In this document: positions 1 to 8,937 of the stretch, in pieces | How the letters are laid out: the number at the start of each line of letters is the position of its first letter | Position numbering within the stretch: position 1 is the first letter of the stretch | From: a bacterium | Lineage (GTDB): Bacteria > Pseudomonadota > Alphaproteobacteria > Rhodobacterales > Rhodobacteraceae | Reading direction: 5' to 3' | Length of the DNA stretch: 64,000 nt | Assembly: GCA_016124195.1 (NCBI GenBank) | Contig: WGOE01000012.1 | Span: 161,134 to 225,133 of the forward strand | Notes under the pieces: generated by a model | What the model was told of the DNA's origin: nothing | Database searches by the model: none | The model's input: only the letters and a program-made list of their open reading frames with translations | Program-made: the position numbers and the translations under genes

Positions 1-265
1 CCCCCGAGGCGCCGAGCAGGATCTGGCCCTGTGGCGCAAGGCTGGGCTGCCAGACCCACCAGTCGCCCACCAGCCGCGCGCCATCGCCCGGCTCCATCCC
101 GGCGCCCGAGCCCTGAACGCGCGCCTCGGTCAGGTGCAGGCCTTGGGGCGTCAACTCCCATGTCTCGGCCCAGCTGGTCTTTTCGACCGAATGGGTCCAG
201 GACAGGGTGAAACTGGCGCCAGCCAGCATCAGTGCCCTGGCCCCGATCATCAGGCAGGCCGCCAT
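1..265 (-). CDS. DUF1850 protein, 3' end cut by window edge
   Basis: The reading frame runs leftward from an ATG at 265 and leaves the window after 88 codons. The N-terminus is hydrophobic and signal-like. It is followed by FTLSWTHSVEKTSWAE and a GSGAGMEPGDGARLV stretch, both typical of DUF1850 proteins. These small proteins are known to sit beside fused TRAP permeases that use TAXI receptors. It starts 8 bases beyond the permease stop, so it is very likely translated from the same mRNA. Its biochemical role is not known; I infer an envelope accessory of the transporter. The C-terminus is not visible. Confidence 0.8.
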   Translation of the reverse strand, partial: MAACLMIGARALMLAGASFTLSWTHSVEKTSWAETWELTPQGLHLTEARVQGSGAGMEPGDGARLVGDWWVWQPSLAPQGQILLGASG

Positions 266-272
266 CGCGGGC

Positions 273-2360
273 TCAGGCCGTGGCGGCGCGGCTGCGGCGC
301 CAGATCATGAGGGCAAAGCCCAGGGCCAAGGCAAAGCCCGCCTCGTCGGTCAGGGGCAGGGCCGCCACCAGTGTGAAGGCCGCGGCCATGGCCAGCAGCC
401 TTTCGGGCCAGCCCAGCCTCTGCCCCATCCAGCCGATCACCGCCACGCCCCAGAGCCCGATCGCCAGCACCGCCTTGACGCAGATATAGGCCACGGCCGG
501 CCAATAGCCGATCTCGCTCGCCAAGGGCCCGCCGTCCTGCAGCATAAGGGCAGGGGTATAGACGGCCAGAAACGGGATGACAAAGCCCGCCGCGGCCACC
601 TTGATCGCCTCGATCGAGATCTTGAGCCCGGATTCGCGCGCAATCGGTGCCGCGGCAAAGCAGGCAAGTGCGACCGGCGGGGTCAGGTCGGCGAGGATGC
701 CGAAGTAAAAGACGAACATGTGCCCCACCATCAGCGGCACGCCCAGTTTCAACAGGGCGGGGGCCGCGATCGAGGCGGTGATGATGTAATTGGGGATGGT
801 GGGAATTCCCATGCCCAGCACGATGCAGGTGATCATGGTCAGGATCAGCGACAGAAACAGGCTGTGCTGACCCACGCTGACGATGAACTGGCCGAAGGTC
901 GTGGCGGCCCCGGTCAGGGTCATGGTGCCGATGATGACGCCGACCAGCGCGCAGGCGACCCCCACCGGCAGCGCGGTCTTGGCGCCCTCGGCCAGGCTGT
1001 CGCGGCACAGGGCCAGCGTGGCGCGCCCGCCCTTGGTGGCGAGGTTCCACAGGATCAGCGCCGCCAGCGCCACCAGAACCACCCGGATGCCCAGCCTGAA
1101 GAAACTCGCCGCGATGAGCCCAAGGGCGATCCAGAACACCACGCGCAGCGCGCCCGCAGGCAGGCTCGGCGCCGCGGCCTCGCCCAGGATCAAGAGGACC
1201 GTCAGCGCCAGCCCGATGGTGCCCGCATAAAGCGGCGTGTAGCCGGTGAACAGCAGATAGACCAGAACCATCAGCGGCAGCAGCAGATGCCAGCCCGCCT
1301 TCAAGGCCGCCCGGGGCGAGGGCAGGTCGGCCTTTGCCATGCCGCGCAGGCCCCATTTGCCCGCCTCCAGATGCACCATCCAGAAGGCCGAGGCAAAGTA
1401 GAGGATGGCCGGGATCAGCGCGGCCTTGACCACCTCGTGATATTGCACGCCCAGCGTTTCGGCCATGATGAAGGCCACGGCGCCCATCACCGGCGGCATG
1501 ATCTGCCCGCCCATCGAGGCCGTCGCCTCGACCCCGCCGGCAAAGGCCGGCCGGTAGCCGAAGCTTTTCATCAGCGGAATGGTGAACTGGCCGGTGGTGA
1601 CCACATTGGCCACGCCAGAGCCCGAGATCGTGCCCATCAGCCCCGAGGACACCACGGCGACCTTGGCCGCTCCGCCTTGCCGGTGGCCGACCAGCCCCAG
1701 CGAGACATCGGTGAAGAGCCGGATCATCCCGGCCTTTTCAAGGAACGACCCGAACAGGATGAACAGAAAGATATAGGAGGAGGAAACATAGGCCGGGATG
1801 CCGTAGATGCCTTCGGTGCCAAAGGACATCTGGTCGATGACCTGGGCAAAGTCATAACCGCGCGTGCCCAGGGGCGCGGGCAGGTACTGGCCGAAGAAAT
1901 CATAGGCGAGGAACACCGCAGAGATGATCGGCAGGGCCGGGCCCATCATCCACCAGGCCGCGGCAAAGACCACGATCAGGGCCAGGATGCCGATGGCGGT
2001 ATCCTGCGGCAGGGGGTCGCCGGCGCGCAGGATCAGAGGCGTGTATTCCAGCCATTGATAGCCCGCCACGATCACGCCCAGAATGGCCAGGCCCCAGCCG
2101 AGCGCCTTTTGCCAGCCGGTCTGCCCGCGCACCAGTGCCAGCAGCGGAAAGCCCAGAAGCCCGAGGAACCCCACATGCACCGCCCGCACCACCACGCTGG
2201 GCAGGTCGATCAGATGCGCGGCCGTGCCGATCTGGAACAGCGAAAACACAATCGCCACGCCGTAAAGCAGCAGGCCCTCGCGACCGGACGGAAAGCTTTC
2301 GGCCAGGGGATCATGCAGGCCCGAAGCCGGCGCCTGGTCCACAGATGTCGCGTGCTGCAC
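273..2360 (-). CDS. TRAP transporter fused permease (4TM/12TM)
   Basis: A 695-residue inner-membrane protein, the length expected when the small (DctQ-like) and large (DctM-like) TRAP membrane subunits are fused. Many hydrophobic segments are visible. The middle holds the conserved stretch SGSGVANVVTTGQFTIPLMK and, later, LGMGIPTIPNYIITA, both typical of the large subunit. It would take up an organic anion with a sodium or proton gradient, using the TAXI binding protein encoded just upstream (gap 148 bases). A DUF1850 gene follows. The substrate cannot be read from the sequence; TAXI systems have been linked to dicarboxylates and amino acids. Confidence 0.92.
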   Translation of the reverse strand: MQHATSVDQAPASGLHDPLAESFPSGREGLLLYGVAIVFSLFQIGTAAHLIDLPSVVVRAVHVGFLGLLGFPLLALVRGQTGWQKALGWGLAILGVIVAGYQWLEYTPLILRAGDPLPQDTAIGILALIVVFAAAWWMMGPALPIISAVFLAYDFFGQYLPAPLGTRGYDFAQVIDQMSFGTEGIYGIPAYVSSSYIFLFILFGSFLEKAGMIRLFTDVSLGLVGHRQGGAAKVAVVSSGLMGTISGSGVANVVTTGQFTIPLMKSFGYRPAFAGGVEATASMGGQIMPPVMGAVAFIMAETLGVQYHEVVKAALIPAILYFASAFWMVHLEAGKWGLRGMAKADLPSPRAALKAGWHLLLPLMVLVYLLFTGYTPLYAGTIGLALTVLLILGEAAAPSLPAGALRVVFWIALGLIAASFFRLGIRVVLVALAALILWNLATKGGRATLALCRDSLAEGAKTALPVGVACALVGVIIGTMTLTGAATTFGQFIVSVGQHSLFLSLILTMITCIVLGMGIPTIPNYIITASIAAPALLKLGVPLMVGHMFVFYFGILADLTPPVALACFAAAPIARESGLKISIEAIKVAAAGFVIPFLAVYTPALMLQDGGPLASEIGYWPAVAYICVKAVLAIGLWGVAVIGWMGQRLGWPERLLAMAAAFTLVAALPLTDEAGFALALGFALMIWRRSRAATA

Positions 2361-2435
2361 GAAAGCCCCCTCGGTCAGGAAAGTGGGTCAGGCGGCACTG
2401 CGCCGCCCGCCTGGGACAGAATGCCGGGAGGCAGC

Positions 2436-2496
2436 GCGCCACCCGGTTGACAAGGACGGGAAGGGCCAAGCGCCGCCCGGTTGGCAAAGACGCGGG
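2436..2496. repeat. Two imperfect ~25-bp tandem copies
   Basis: Between the permease start and the receptor stop, two similar blocks of the form GCGCC[A/G]CCCGGTTG[A/G]CAA lie at 2436-2460 and 2470-2496. They may be part of an mRNA structure that sets the receptor/permease expression ratio, or a simple duplication. The function is inferred, not shown. Confidence 0.45.
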
Positions 2497-2508
2497 CGAC
2501 CCGGGGCC

Positions 2509-3480
2509 TTACTTGATCAGGCCTTTTTCCTTGTAGAACTTCTCGGCGCCCGGATGCAGCGGGATCGGCATGCCGTCCAGCGCATGTTCCAGCGAGATGG
2601 CCCCCGCCGCCTTGTGCGCGGCCACGAGGTCGGGCAGGTGGTCGTAAAGCAGTTTGGTCATCTGATAGGCCGCATCGTCCGAAACGCCTTCACGCGTCAC
2701 AAGGAAGTTGCCCACGGCCACGGTCGCCACATCCTCGGTCTGGCCGGTATAGGTGCCGGCCGGGATCGTGCCCGCGATATAGGGCGCGCCAAGTTTGGTG
2801 GCGATGTCGGCGGGCACCGAGACGATGGTCACCTCCATCGACGAGGACAGGTCTTTCAGCGAGGCCACCCCGAGCCCGGCCGATTGCAGCGTGGCGTCAA
2901 GCTGGCGGTTCTTCATCAGTTCCACCGATTCCGCGAAGGGAAGGTATTCGACCTTGCCGAGGTCAGTATAGCTCAGCCCCGCCGCGGCGAGGATGGCGCG
3001 GGCGTTCAGTTCGGTGCCGGATTTGGCCGCCCCGACCGAGACGCTCTTGCCCTTGAGGTCCGCCAGCGAATGGATGCCGCTGTCCTTGGTGGCCACGATC
3101 TGGATGTAGTTGGGATAGATCGCGGCAATCCCGCGCAGCTTGTCGAGCGGCGCCTTGAAGCCCGCATCGGCATTGCCCTCGGCCGCCATCTTGACGCTGT
3201 CGCCCAGCGCGAAGGCGATCTCGCCCTTGCCCTGCTGCAGGAGGTTGAGGTTTTCGACCGAGGCCTTGGTCGATTGCACCTGCACCTTGGTGCCGGGCAT
3301 GGCATCGCCATAGATCTTGGACAGGGCGACCCCCAGCGGATAATAGACCCCCGAGGTTCCGCCGGTCAGCACGTTGATGAAATCGTCCGCCCGCGCCAGG
3401 GTCGGGGCCAGTGTCGGCGCCAGGGCAAGGGCCAGCGCCGCGGCGGCGGCCCAACTGGATTTGATCGTGAAGATGCGCAT
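2509..3480 (-). CDS. TAXI family TRAP transporter solute receptor
   Basis: A 323-residue periplasmic binding protein. The start at 3480 (MRIFTIKSSW) is chosen because GAGGAG lies about 6 bases upstream and because a clear Sec signal peptide follows, ending near LARADDF. The mature protein begins with INVLTGGTSGVYYPLGVALS, the hallmark of TAXI receptors. Later segments (GDSVKMAAEG, AKSGTELNARAIL) fit the same family. It captures the substrate and hands it to the fused permease encoded downstream. The ligand is unknown; TAXI means TRAP-associated extracytoplasmic immunogenic protein and does not identify a substrate. Confidence 0.93.
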   Translation of the reverse strand: MRIFTIKSSWAAAAALALALAPTLAPTLARADDFINVLTGGTSGVYYPLGVALSKIYGDAMPGTKVQVQSTKASVENLNLLQQGKGEIAFALGDSVKMAAEGNADAGFKAPLDKLRGIAAIYPNYIQIVATKDSGIHSLADLKGKSVSVGAAKSGTELNARAILAAAGLSYTDLGKVEYLPFAESVELMKNRQLDATLQSAGLGVASLKDLSSSMEVTIVSVPADIATKLGAPYIAGTIPAGTYTGQTEDVATVAVGNFLVTREGVSDDAAYQMTKLLYDHLPDLVAAHKAAGAISLEHALDGMPIPLHPGAEKFYKEKGLIK

Positions 3481-3551
3481 AGGGGTCTCCTCTGTTGCTG
3501 GGAATTCCTGCCGTTCTCGTTGGATTTTCGCGGCCTGGGGAAAACGATGGC

Positions 3552-3568
3552 AAATCCGGATCGGATTT
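3552..3568. promoter_or_regulatory. Perfect 7-bp inverted repeat upstream of TAXI operon
   Basis: AAATCCG-GAT-CGGATTT lies about 72 bases upstream of the receptor start, in an AT-rich patch (3540-3625) that is otherwise unusual here and is a plausible promoter zone. It could be an operator for a dimeric repressor. The regulator is not known. Confidence 0.35.
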
Positions 3569-3658
3569 TCAAACATTTTCTTGCGAGGCTTGAGATTTAA
3601 ATGTTTGTTTTGCTTGGATAAAAGAAAATCGGGCTGGCCTGATGCAGCCCTTGCCGCC

Positions 3659-4594
3659 TCAGGGGCGCAGGAACGGGTCCTCGGCGGCGGCGCGAAGGGC
3701 TGCCTTGTATTCCGCGATCAGCCGCGCGCAAAGTTCGGCCGCCGGGGGGCGGTCGTCGATGCCGCCGACACCGTGGCCCGCCGACCAGAGCGATTTCCAG
3801 GCCTTGGCCTCGTTCTTCATGTCCATCTGGGCATGGGGCGGCAGGTGGTCCGGGTCGAGCCCTGCCGCACGCAGCGAGGGGATCAGGAAGTTCGCGTTCA
3901 CGCCCGAGATGTTCTTCGTGTAAAGGATGTCGGCCATCCGCGCCTTCAGGATCATCTCCTTGTAATCCTCTGGCACCATCGCCTCGCGCGTGGCGATGAA
4001 GCGGGTGCCCAGATAGGCAAGGTCCGCCCCCATCATCCGCGCCGCCGCGATCTGGGCGCCGGTGTTCATCGCACCCGACAGGACGACACAGCCGTCAAAG
4101 ACCTGACGGATCTCGGCGATCAGGGCAAAGGGGCTCATCGTGCCGGCATGACCGCCCGCGCCCGCCGCCACCCCGATGATGCCATCCACCCCCGCCTCGG
4201 CCGCCTTTTCGGCGTGCCGGCGGTTGATCACGTCATGAAAGACCAGCCCGCCATAGGACTGCACCGCCCCCACCACATCCGGCACGGCACCGAGCGAGGT
4301 GATGACCAAGGGCACCTTGTGGCGCACCACTTCCGCCAGATCGGCGTCAAGCCGCGGGTTCGATTTGTGGACGATCAGGTTCACGCCGTAAGGGGCCGCC
4401 CCGGGGGCAAGCCGTCCGGTGATCTCGTCCAGCCAGTCGCCCAGACCCGCGGTAGAGCGCGGGTTGAGTGCCGGAAAACTGCCTACGACACCGGCATTGC
4501 AGGTCTCGACCACCAGATCCGGCCCCGAGGTCAAAAACATCGGCGCGGCGATGGCAGGCAATTTCAAGGGGCTCAGACGGTCGGGTATGGGCAT
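3659..4594 (-). CDS. Nitronate monooxygenase-like flavoprotein
   Basis: A 311-residue TIM-barrel flavoprotein of the NAD(P)H-dependent flavin oxidoreductase / nitronate monooxygenase family (2-nitropropane dioxygenase type). Support comes from the N-terminal LKLPAIAAPMFLTSG, the central GVDGIIGVAAGAGGHAG phosphate-binding glycine run and AYLGTRFIATREA near residue 190. These enzymes use FMN to oxidise alkyl nitronates or to reduce quinones and enoyl compounds. The start at 4594 follows CCGGAG at good spacing. It is monocistronic, with the TRAP operon downstream on the same strand after a gap of about 180 bases. The true substrate is undetermined. Confidence 0.85.
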   Translation of the reverse strand: MPIPDRLSPLKLPAIAAPMFLTSGPDLVVETCNAGVVGSFPALNPRSTAGLGDWLDEITGRLAPGAAPYGVNLIVHKSNPRLDADLAEVVRHKVPLVITSLGAVPDVVGAVQSYGGLVFHDVINRRHAEKAAEAGVDGIIGVAAGAGGHAGTMSPFALIAEIRQVFDGCVVLSGAMNTGAQIAAARMMGADLAYLGTRFIATREAMVPEDYKEMILKARMADILYTKNISGVNANFLIPSLRAAGLDPDHLPPHAQMDMKNEAKAWKSLWSAGHGVGGIDDRPPAAELCARLIAEYKAALRAAAEDPFLRP

Positions 4595-5126
4595 GGCTCA
4601 CTCCGGTTGCGGGCGGGGCGGGGGCGGCGTCAGGGTCAGGCCGGCCCGCCAGCGCCGATGTGTCGCGCCCTGCCGACGGTCTTCACGCCCCGGGCCTCAA
4701 GGCGCGCGCCACTGGTATCGAAACGCAAGGCAGAAAGGCGCGCAGGATCGGGCTGCGACATCATCCGGTGGAACCTCGCGGCAAAACTCCTCACGCCTAG
4801 GGCTATACTGGCGGGCCTTGCGTCGTCAACCAACCATGTCCGCGCGTCGCAGGCTGGCCCGGGCCACTTGCGCCCTCCACCGCCCCCGCCTTCCGGCCGC
4901 AGGGGCGCCGTCAGGTTCGTGCCGCGCAAAGGATTGTGGGATTGCAGAACGTGGCGCCCAGGCTGGCCTGCGACCCATGGCTTGCGGCCCATGGCTGCGG
5001 CCCACGACTGCGGCCCATGGCTGCGGCCTTTTGGCGGGACCGGTCGGTCGGCGGGCTTTGGACCGGGCTGGCGCTTCGGGACGGAAAGCGGGTTTACATT
5101 TCGGGCTCAGGCGGCAGACTGGGCGC
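4595..5126. other. Divergent intergenic region with 13-bp tandem repeat
   Basis: 532 bases without a convincing gene separate the leftward flavoprotein gene from the rightward sugar operon, so both promoters should lie here. At 4968-5028 there are about 4.6 copies of a 13-14 base unit, CTGCGGCCCATGG with small variations. The repeats may be regulator sites or slippage-prone DNA. I could not assign -35/-10 boxes with confidence. Confidence 0.6.
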
Positions 5127-6668
5127 ATGTATGCATCACATGGCTTCCTGCGCTCCGACATCGGCGATGTCGACGTGATCTGGCATGAGGGAACCTACCA
5201 CCTCTTCCATCTCGTCCTGCCGAACCACGACTTCATCGCGCATGCGGTTTCGACCGACGGTCTGGCCTGGCGCAGGGTGAAGAACGCCCTTTTCGTGGGC
5301 GAGCCCGGCGAATGGGATGACGACATGCTCTGGACCATGCATGTCACGCCCGACCCCGACCGCAGGGGCCAGTGGCGGATGTTCTACACCGGGTTGACGC
5401 GGGCGGAATATGGCCGGGTGCAAAGGGTCGGGCTGGCGCGGTCGGCCGATCTGTTCACCTGGCGCAAATCCGGCGCCCCCTATCCGCTGCAATCGCCCGG
5501 CGCGCCCTATGAATCCGGCGTGGACGAGGGGCGGCACTGGGTCAGCTTCCGCGACCCCTTCTTTTACCACGAGCCGGAGACGGGCACGCGTCTGCTGCTG
5601 GCCTCTTTGCGCGTAAAGGACGGGCCGGTGATCCGGCGCGGCTGTGTCGGCCTTGCGCGCGAGACCGCGCCCGACCGGTTCGATTTTGGCCCGCCGCTGC
5701 ACTGGCCCCGGCTTTACGATGATATCGAGGTGCCCAACCTCTTCAGGCTGGGCGGGCGCTATTACCTGATGGGCTCGATCCGCGAGGATACCAAGATCCA
5801 CTACTGGTATGCCGACAAGATCGAGGGACCTTTCGAGAATTTCCATGACAACGTGCTGTTGCCGCAGGGCAATTATGCCGGCCGGATCTGCCGGGCGGAG
5901 GGGCGCATCCTGCTGTTCAGCTTCTTCAGCGCGACCGAGGTGGTCGATGGCCGGCCCTATGCCAAGAAACTGCTGCCGCCGCCGAAAGAGATTGTCCTGG
6001 GTCCCGGCGGCCGGCTGCGACTGAAATCCTTCCATGTCTTTGACGATCTGGTGACCGACCGGGCCGAACTCGATGCCACATCCGCCCTGCGCCCGCTGAC
6101 CGGCAATCCCGAGGCCCGGGCCGAGCTGCGCGACGCCATGATCTACCTGGCCTGCAAGAGCGGCTTTGAAGCCTTTCTTCTGCCCGGCCGGCACGAGGAG
6201 TTTCGCCTGCGCGCCGAGGTCGTGCTGGAAGGGTCGGGCAAGACCGGCCTTCTGCTGCGTACGACGGATGCGGGCGACGGCTATTACCTCGCGCTCGACC
6301 TTGTGAACGGGTTTGCGCAGATCCGGGCCTGGGGCGCCAATCCCTCGCCCGAATTCGAACATGCCTTCCGCTTCGCGCCCCTGCAGGAGGCGCAGTTCCG
6401 CGGCGCAGCCCATGGGCCCTGGCGGATCGAGGTGGTGGCCCATGGCACCTATCTGGAAGTGTCGATCGACGGCTATGTCGTCCTCAGCCTCGTCGATGAC
6501 AGTTTCATGGCCGGCGCGGTGGGGTTCTATGTCGAATCCGCCACGCTCGGCCTCAAGAACCTTGCGATCGAGACGCTGAGCCGCCCGGTCATCGAGCAGG
6601 CCCCCGAGATGGTCTATACCGCCACCCACGCGCCGGACCTTGTGACCGGCGGCGGGATCGACGCATGA
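5127..6668 (+). CDS. GH32/GH43/GH68-type glycosidase
   Basis: A 513-residue putative glycoside hydrolase with a five-bladed propeller of the GH32/GH43/GH68 kind and a C-terminal beta-sandwich. Candidate catalytic residues appear in the expected order: D14/D16 in IGDVDVIWHEG, RDP at D143 (VSFRDPFFY) and E201 in DIEVPNLF. The last 170 residues (LLLRTTDAGDGYYLALD and following) resemble the GH32 sandwich. The ATG at 5127 is the first one in the homologous frame; its ribosome site is weak. It overlaps the phosphatase gene by four bases (ATGA). In this context it probably acts on sucrose-like or mannosylfructose-like disaccharides, as a hydrolase or transglycosidase. No signal peptide is visible, so it is likely cytoplasmic. 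Confidence 0.75.
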   Translation: MYASHGFLRSDIGDVDVIWHEGTYHLFHLVLPNHDFIAHAVSTDGLAWRRVKNALFVGEPGEWDDDMLWTMHVTPDPDRRGQWRMFYTGLTRAEYGRVQRVGLARSADLFTWRKSGAPYPLQSPGAPYESGVDEGRHWVSFRDPFFYHEPETGTRLLLASLRVKDGPVIRRGCVGLARETAPDRFDFGPPLHWPRLYDDIEVPNLFRLGGRYYLMGSIREDTKIHYWYADKIEGPFENFHDNVLLPQGNYAGRICRAEGRILLFSFFSATEVVDGRPYAKKLLPPPKEIVLGPGGRLRLKSFHVFDDLVTDRAELDATSALRPLTGNPEARAELRDAMIYLACKSGFEAFLLPGRHEEFRLRAEVVLEGSGKTGLLLRTTDAGDGYYLALDLVNGFAQIRAWGANPSPEFEHAFRFAPLQEAQFRGAAHGPWRIEVVAHGTYLEVSIDGYVVLSLVDDSFMAGAVGFYVESATLGLKNLAIETLSRPVIEQAPEMVYTATHAPDLVTGGGIDA

Positions 6669-7393
6669 GCGGGGCCGCGGGGCGCTGGCTTCTGGTCAGC
6701 GATATCGACGACACGCTGACGGGCGACCCCGCGGGCCTGAATCGCCTCTGGCAGGCGGTGCAGGCGCGGCGCGGCGGGCTTTTGCTGGCGCTCAATTCCT
6801 CGCGGCCGGCGGCCAGCGTCGATGCCACGCTTGCGCGGGACTTTCCGCCCGGTTTCGCGCCGGATGCCGTCATCACCGGCATGGGCACCCAGATCCGCAT
6901 CGGCGGCCAGTGGGACGCGGATTGGGCCGCGCGCTTTGCGGATTGGCCGCGCAACCGGGTGGTGGCCCTGGTCGCGGGCCTGGGCTTTGCCCCGCATCCG
7001 CAGGCCTACCAGACCCCGGCCAAGGCCAGTTTCGCCGTGCCACTGGCCGCCCGCGATGGAGTTCTGGCGGCACTTGCGGCGCAGGATCTGCCCGTGCGGG
7101 CGATCTTTTCGGGCACAAGCGACCTCGATCTGCTGGCGCCGGGGGCCGGAAAGGATGAAAGCCTGCGGTTTCTTGCCGAAAAGCTGGCCATCGACCCGAG
7201 CCGGGTGGTGGCGGCGGGGGACTCGGGCAATGATCGGGCCATGTTCGAGGCTGCGGCCTGCGCCATCGCCGTCGGCAATGCCAGGCCAGAGCTTCTCGAT
7301 ACCATGCCCGCGGCCAAGACTTACCGCGCGCGGGCGCACCATGCGGCTGGGGTCCTTGAGGGACTGATCGCGCTGGGCATCCTGCCCGGCTAG
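6665..7393 (+). CDS. mfppB: Mannosylfructose-phosphate phosphatase-like HAD
   Basis: A 242-residue HAD-superfamily phosphatase of the sucrose-phosphate phosphatase type. The catalytic DxD motif is D13/D15 in VSDIDDTLTGD. The HAD Thr/Ser motif falls in LALNSSRP and the metal-binding motif in VVAAGDSGNDRAMF. It would remove phosphate from the disaccharide phosphate made by the next gene. In Agrobacterium the matching pair (mfpsA/mfppB) makes mannosylfructose, a non-reducing osmolyte. The sucrose-6-phosphate phosphatase family is the alternative reading. It is translationally coupled to the glycosidase gene by an ATGA overlap. Confidence 0.8.
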   Translation: MSGAAGRWLLVSDIDDTLTGDPAGLNRLWQAVQARRGGLLLALNSSRPAASVDATLARDFPPGFAPDAVITGMGTQIRIGGQWDADWAARFADWPRNRVVALVAGLGFAPHPQAYQTPAKASFAVPLAARDGVLAALAAQDLPVRAIFSGTSDLDLLAPGAGKDESLRFLAEKLAIDPSRVVAAGDSGNDRAMFEAAACAIAVGNARPELLDTMPAAKTYRARAHHAAGVLEGLIALGILPG

Positions 7394-7423
7394 CGGGTGC
7401 CGCGAACAGACAGGAGGAACGTC

Positions 7424-8710
7424 ATGCCCGCGCCAATCGGCTCGCTCTTGATGATTTCATTGCACGGCTATGTGGCCGGCTCGCCCGAACTGGGCAAGCC
7501 CGACACCGGCGGCCAGGTGGTCTTTGTCCTCGAACTGGCCAAGCGTTTTGCGCGGCTGGGCTACAAGGTCGATGTGATGACCCGCAGGTTCGAGGACCAG
7601 CCCGCCGAGGATGTGATCAACGACAACCTGCGCATTTTGCGTATTCCCTTCGGCGGCAGGGATTTCATCCGCAAGGAGGACATGCACGACTGGTACGGCG
7701 ATTTCATCAGCAATGCGCTGGCGATGATCCGTGCCCGCAAGCTTGGCTATGACGTGGTCAACAGCCATTACTGGGATGCCGGTGTGGCAGGCCAGAAGAT
7801 CGCCGAGGAACTGCAGATCCCCCATATCCACACGCCCCATTCGCTGGGCTGGTGGAAACGGGCCGACATGGCGGGCAGCCCGCCCGAAGAGATGGCCGGC
7901 TACCGCTTTGAAGAACGCATCCGCAAGGAATTCGTGCTTTATCGCACCTGCGACCATGTGATCGCCACCTCCGAACAGCAGGTCGATCTGATCGCCAGGG
8001 AATATGTCCTGCCGCGCGACCATATCACCATGATCCCGCCCGGCATCGACGAGAACCGCTTCACACCCGCAACACCCGAGCGGGTGGCGGAGGCGCGTGC
8101 GCGGTTGGGCATCGGGCCGCGGGATGTCTATGTCGTGGGCCGCGCGGCCGAGAACAAGGGCTACGATCTGATCATCCAGGCACTGCCCGCGCTGCGTATC
8201 CTGCAACCAGAGGCGCGGCTGGTTCTCGCCGCCGGCGCCAATTCCGACAGCGACCTGGCGCTGCTGGCCCAGTGGAAGGCCATCGCCGCCGAGACGGGTG
8301 TCGCCGATGCGGTCGATTGGCGCGGCTATGTCGCCGATGCCGATCTGGCCGACCATTACCGCGCGCCCGGCGTCTTTGCCTTGCCCTCGCGCTATGAACC
8401 CTTCGGCATGACGGCCGTCGAGGCCATGGCCTGCGGCACGCCCACGGTGATGACGATCCATGGCGGCCTGCATGAACTGGTGGAATTCGGCCGTCATGCG
8501 CTGGTGGCCGATCCCAAGCGCCCCGAGGAATTTGCCGCCATGATCAACATGCCGCTGCAATATCCCCGCCTGCGCGAGGCCCTGACGGTCGAGGGCGCCC
8601 GCTTTGCCCGCAGGGTCTTTGGCTGGACCGGCATCGCCCGGCGCACGCTGGCCGTCTTTGAACAGTTCCGCGGCCGCTATGACGCCTATGCGCCAGAGGC
8701 GGCGGAATAG
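7424..8710 (+). CDS. mfpsA: Mannosylfructose-phosphate synthase-like GT4
   Basis: A 428-residue retaining glycosyltransferase of family GT4. The N-terminus (HGYVAGSPELGKPDTGGQVV) and the blocks NSHYWDAGVAGQK and HTPHSLGWWKRADM match what I remember of Agrobacterium mannosylfructose-phosphate synthase better than cyanobacterial sucrose-phosphate synthases. The donor-site ERE/EPF-type motif reads PSRYEPFGMTAVEAMACG. It would join GDP-mannose and fructose-6-phosphate. The ATG at 7424 follows AGGAGG at 8-base spacing. It is the last gene of the glycosidase-phosphatase-synthase operon. Donor specificity (GDP-mannose or UDP-glucose) is not proven by sequence. Confidence 0.85.
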   Translation: MPAPIGSLLMISLHGYVAGSPELGKPDTGGQVVFVLELAKRFARLGYKVDVMTRRFEDQPAEDVINDNLRILRIPFGGRDFIRKEDMHDWYGDFISNALAMIRARKLGYDVVNSHYWDAGVAGQKIAEELQIPHIHTPHSLGWWKRADMAGSPPEEMAGYRFEERIRKEFVLYRTCDHVIATSEQQVDLIAREYVLPRDHITMIPPGIDENRFTPATPERVAEARARLGIGPRDVYVVGRAAENKGYDLIIQALPALRILQPEARLVLAAGANSDSDLALLAQWKAIAAETGVADAVDWRGYVADADLADHYRAPGVFALPSRYEPFGMTAVEAMACGTPTVMTIHGGLHELVEFGRHALVADPKRPEEFAAMINMPLQYPRLREALTVEGARFARRVFGWTGIARRTLAVFEQFRGRYDAYAPEAAE

Positions 8711-8937
8711 GGCACCGACGCAGGCCTTGATGCGATGGCCGGGCCGCTGCCGGTTCCGCCAAGCCGCAGCATCCGCTCTGCCCGTCGCGACAGCCCGTTC
8801 CGACCGCGCCAAGGCCCGGCCCTGCCGGCAAGGCGCGCGGGGTAGGGCCCCCGACCCTGGGGCCCTGGCCTGCGGGTTTGCGCAACCGTGATGGCGCCTC
8901 GATGGACAAGGGGGCCCGGCCCTGCCAGACAGGTGTC

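Noticed and set aside
207..2450. 747-codon open frame on the + strand opposite the TRAP permease
   Set aside because: It is antisense to a clear permease and has the Gln/Arg/His-rich composition expected from GC-biased antisense frames; no ribosome site or domain.
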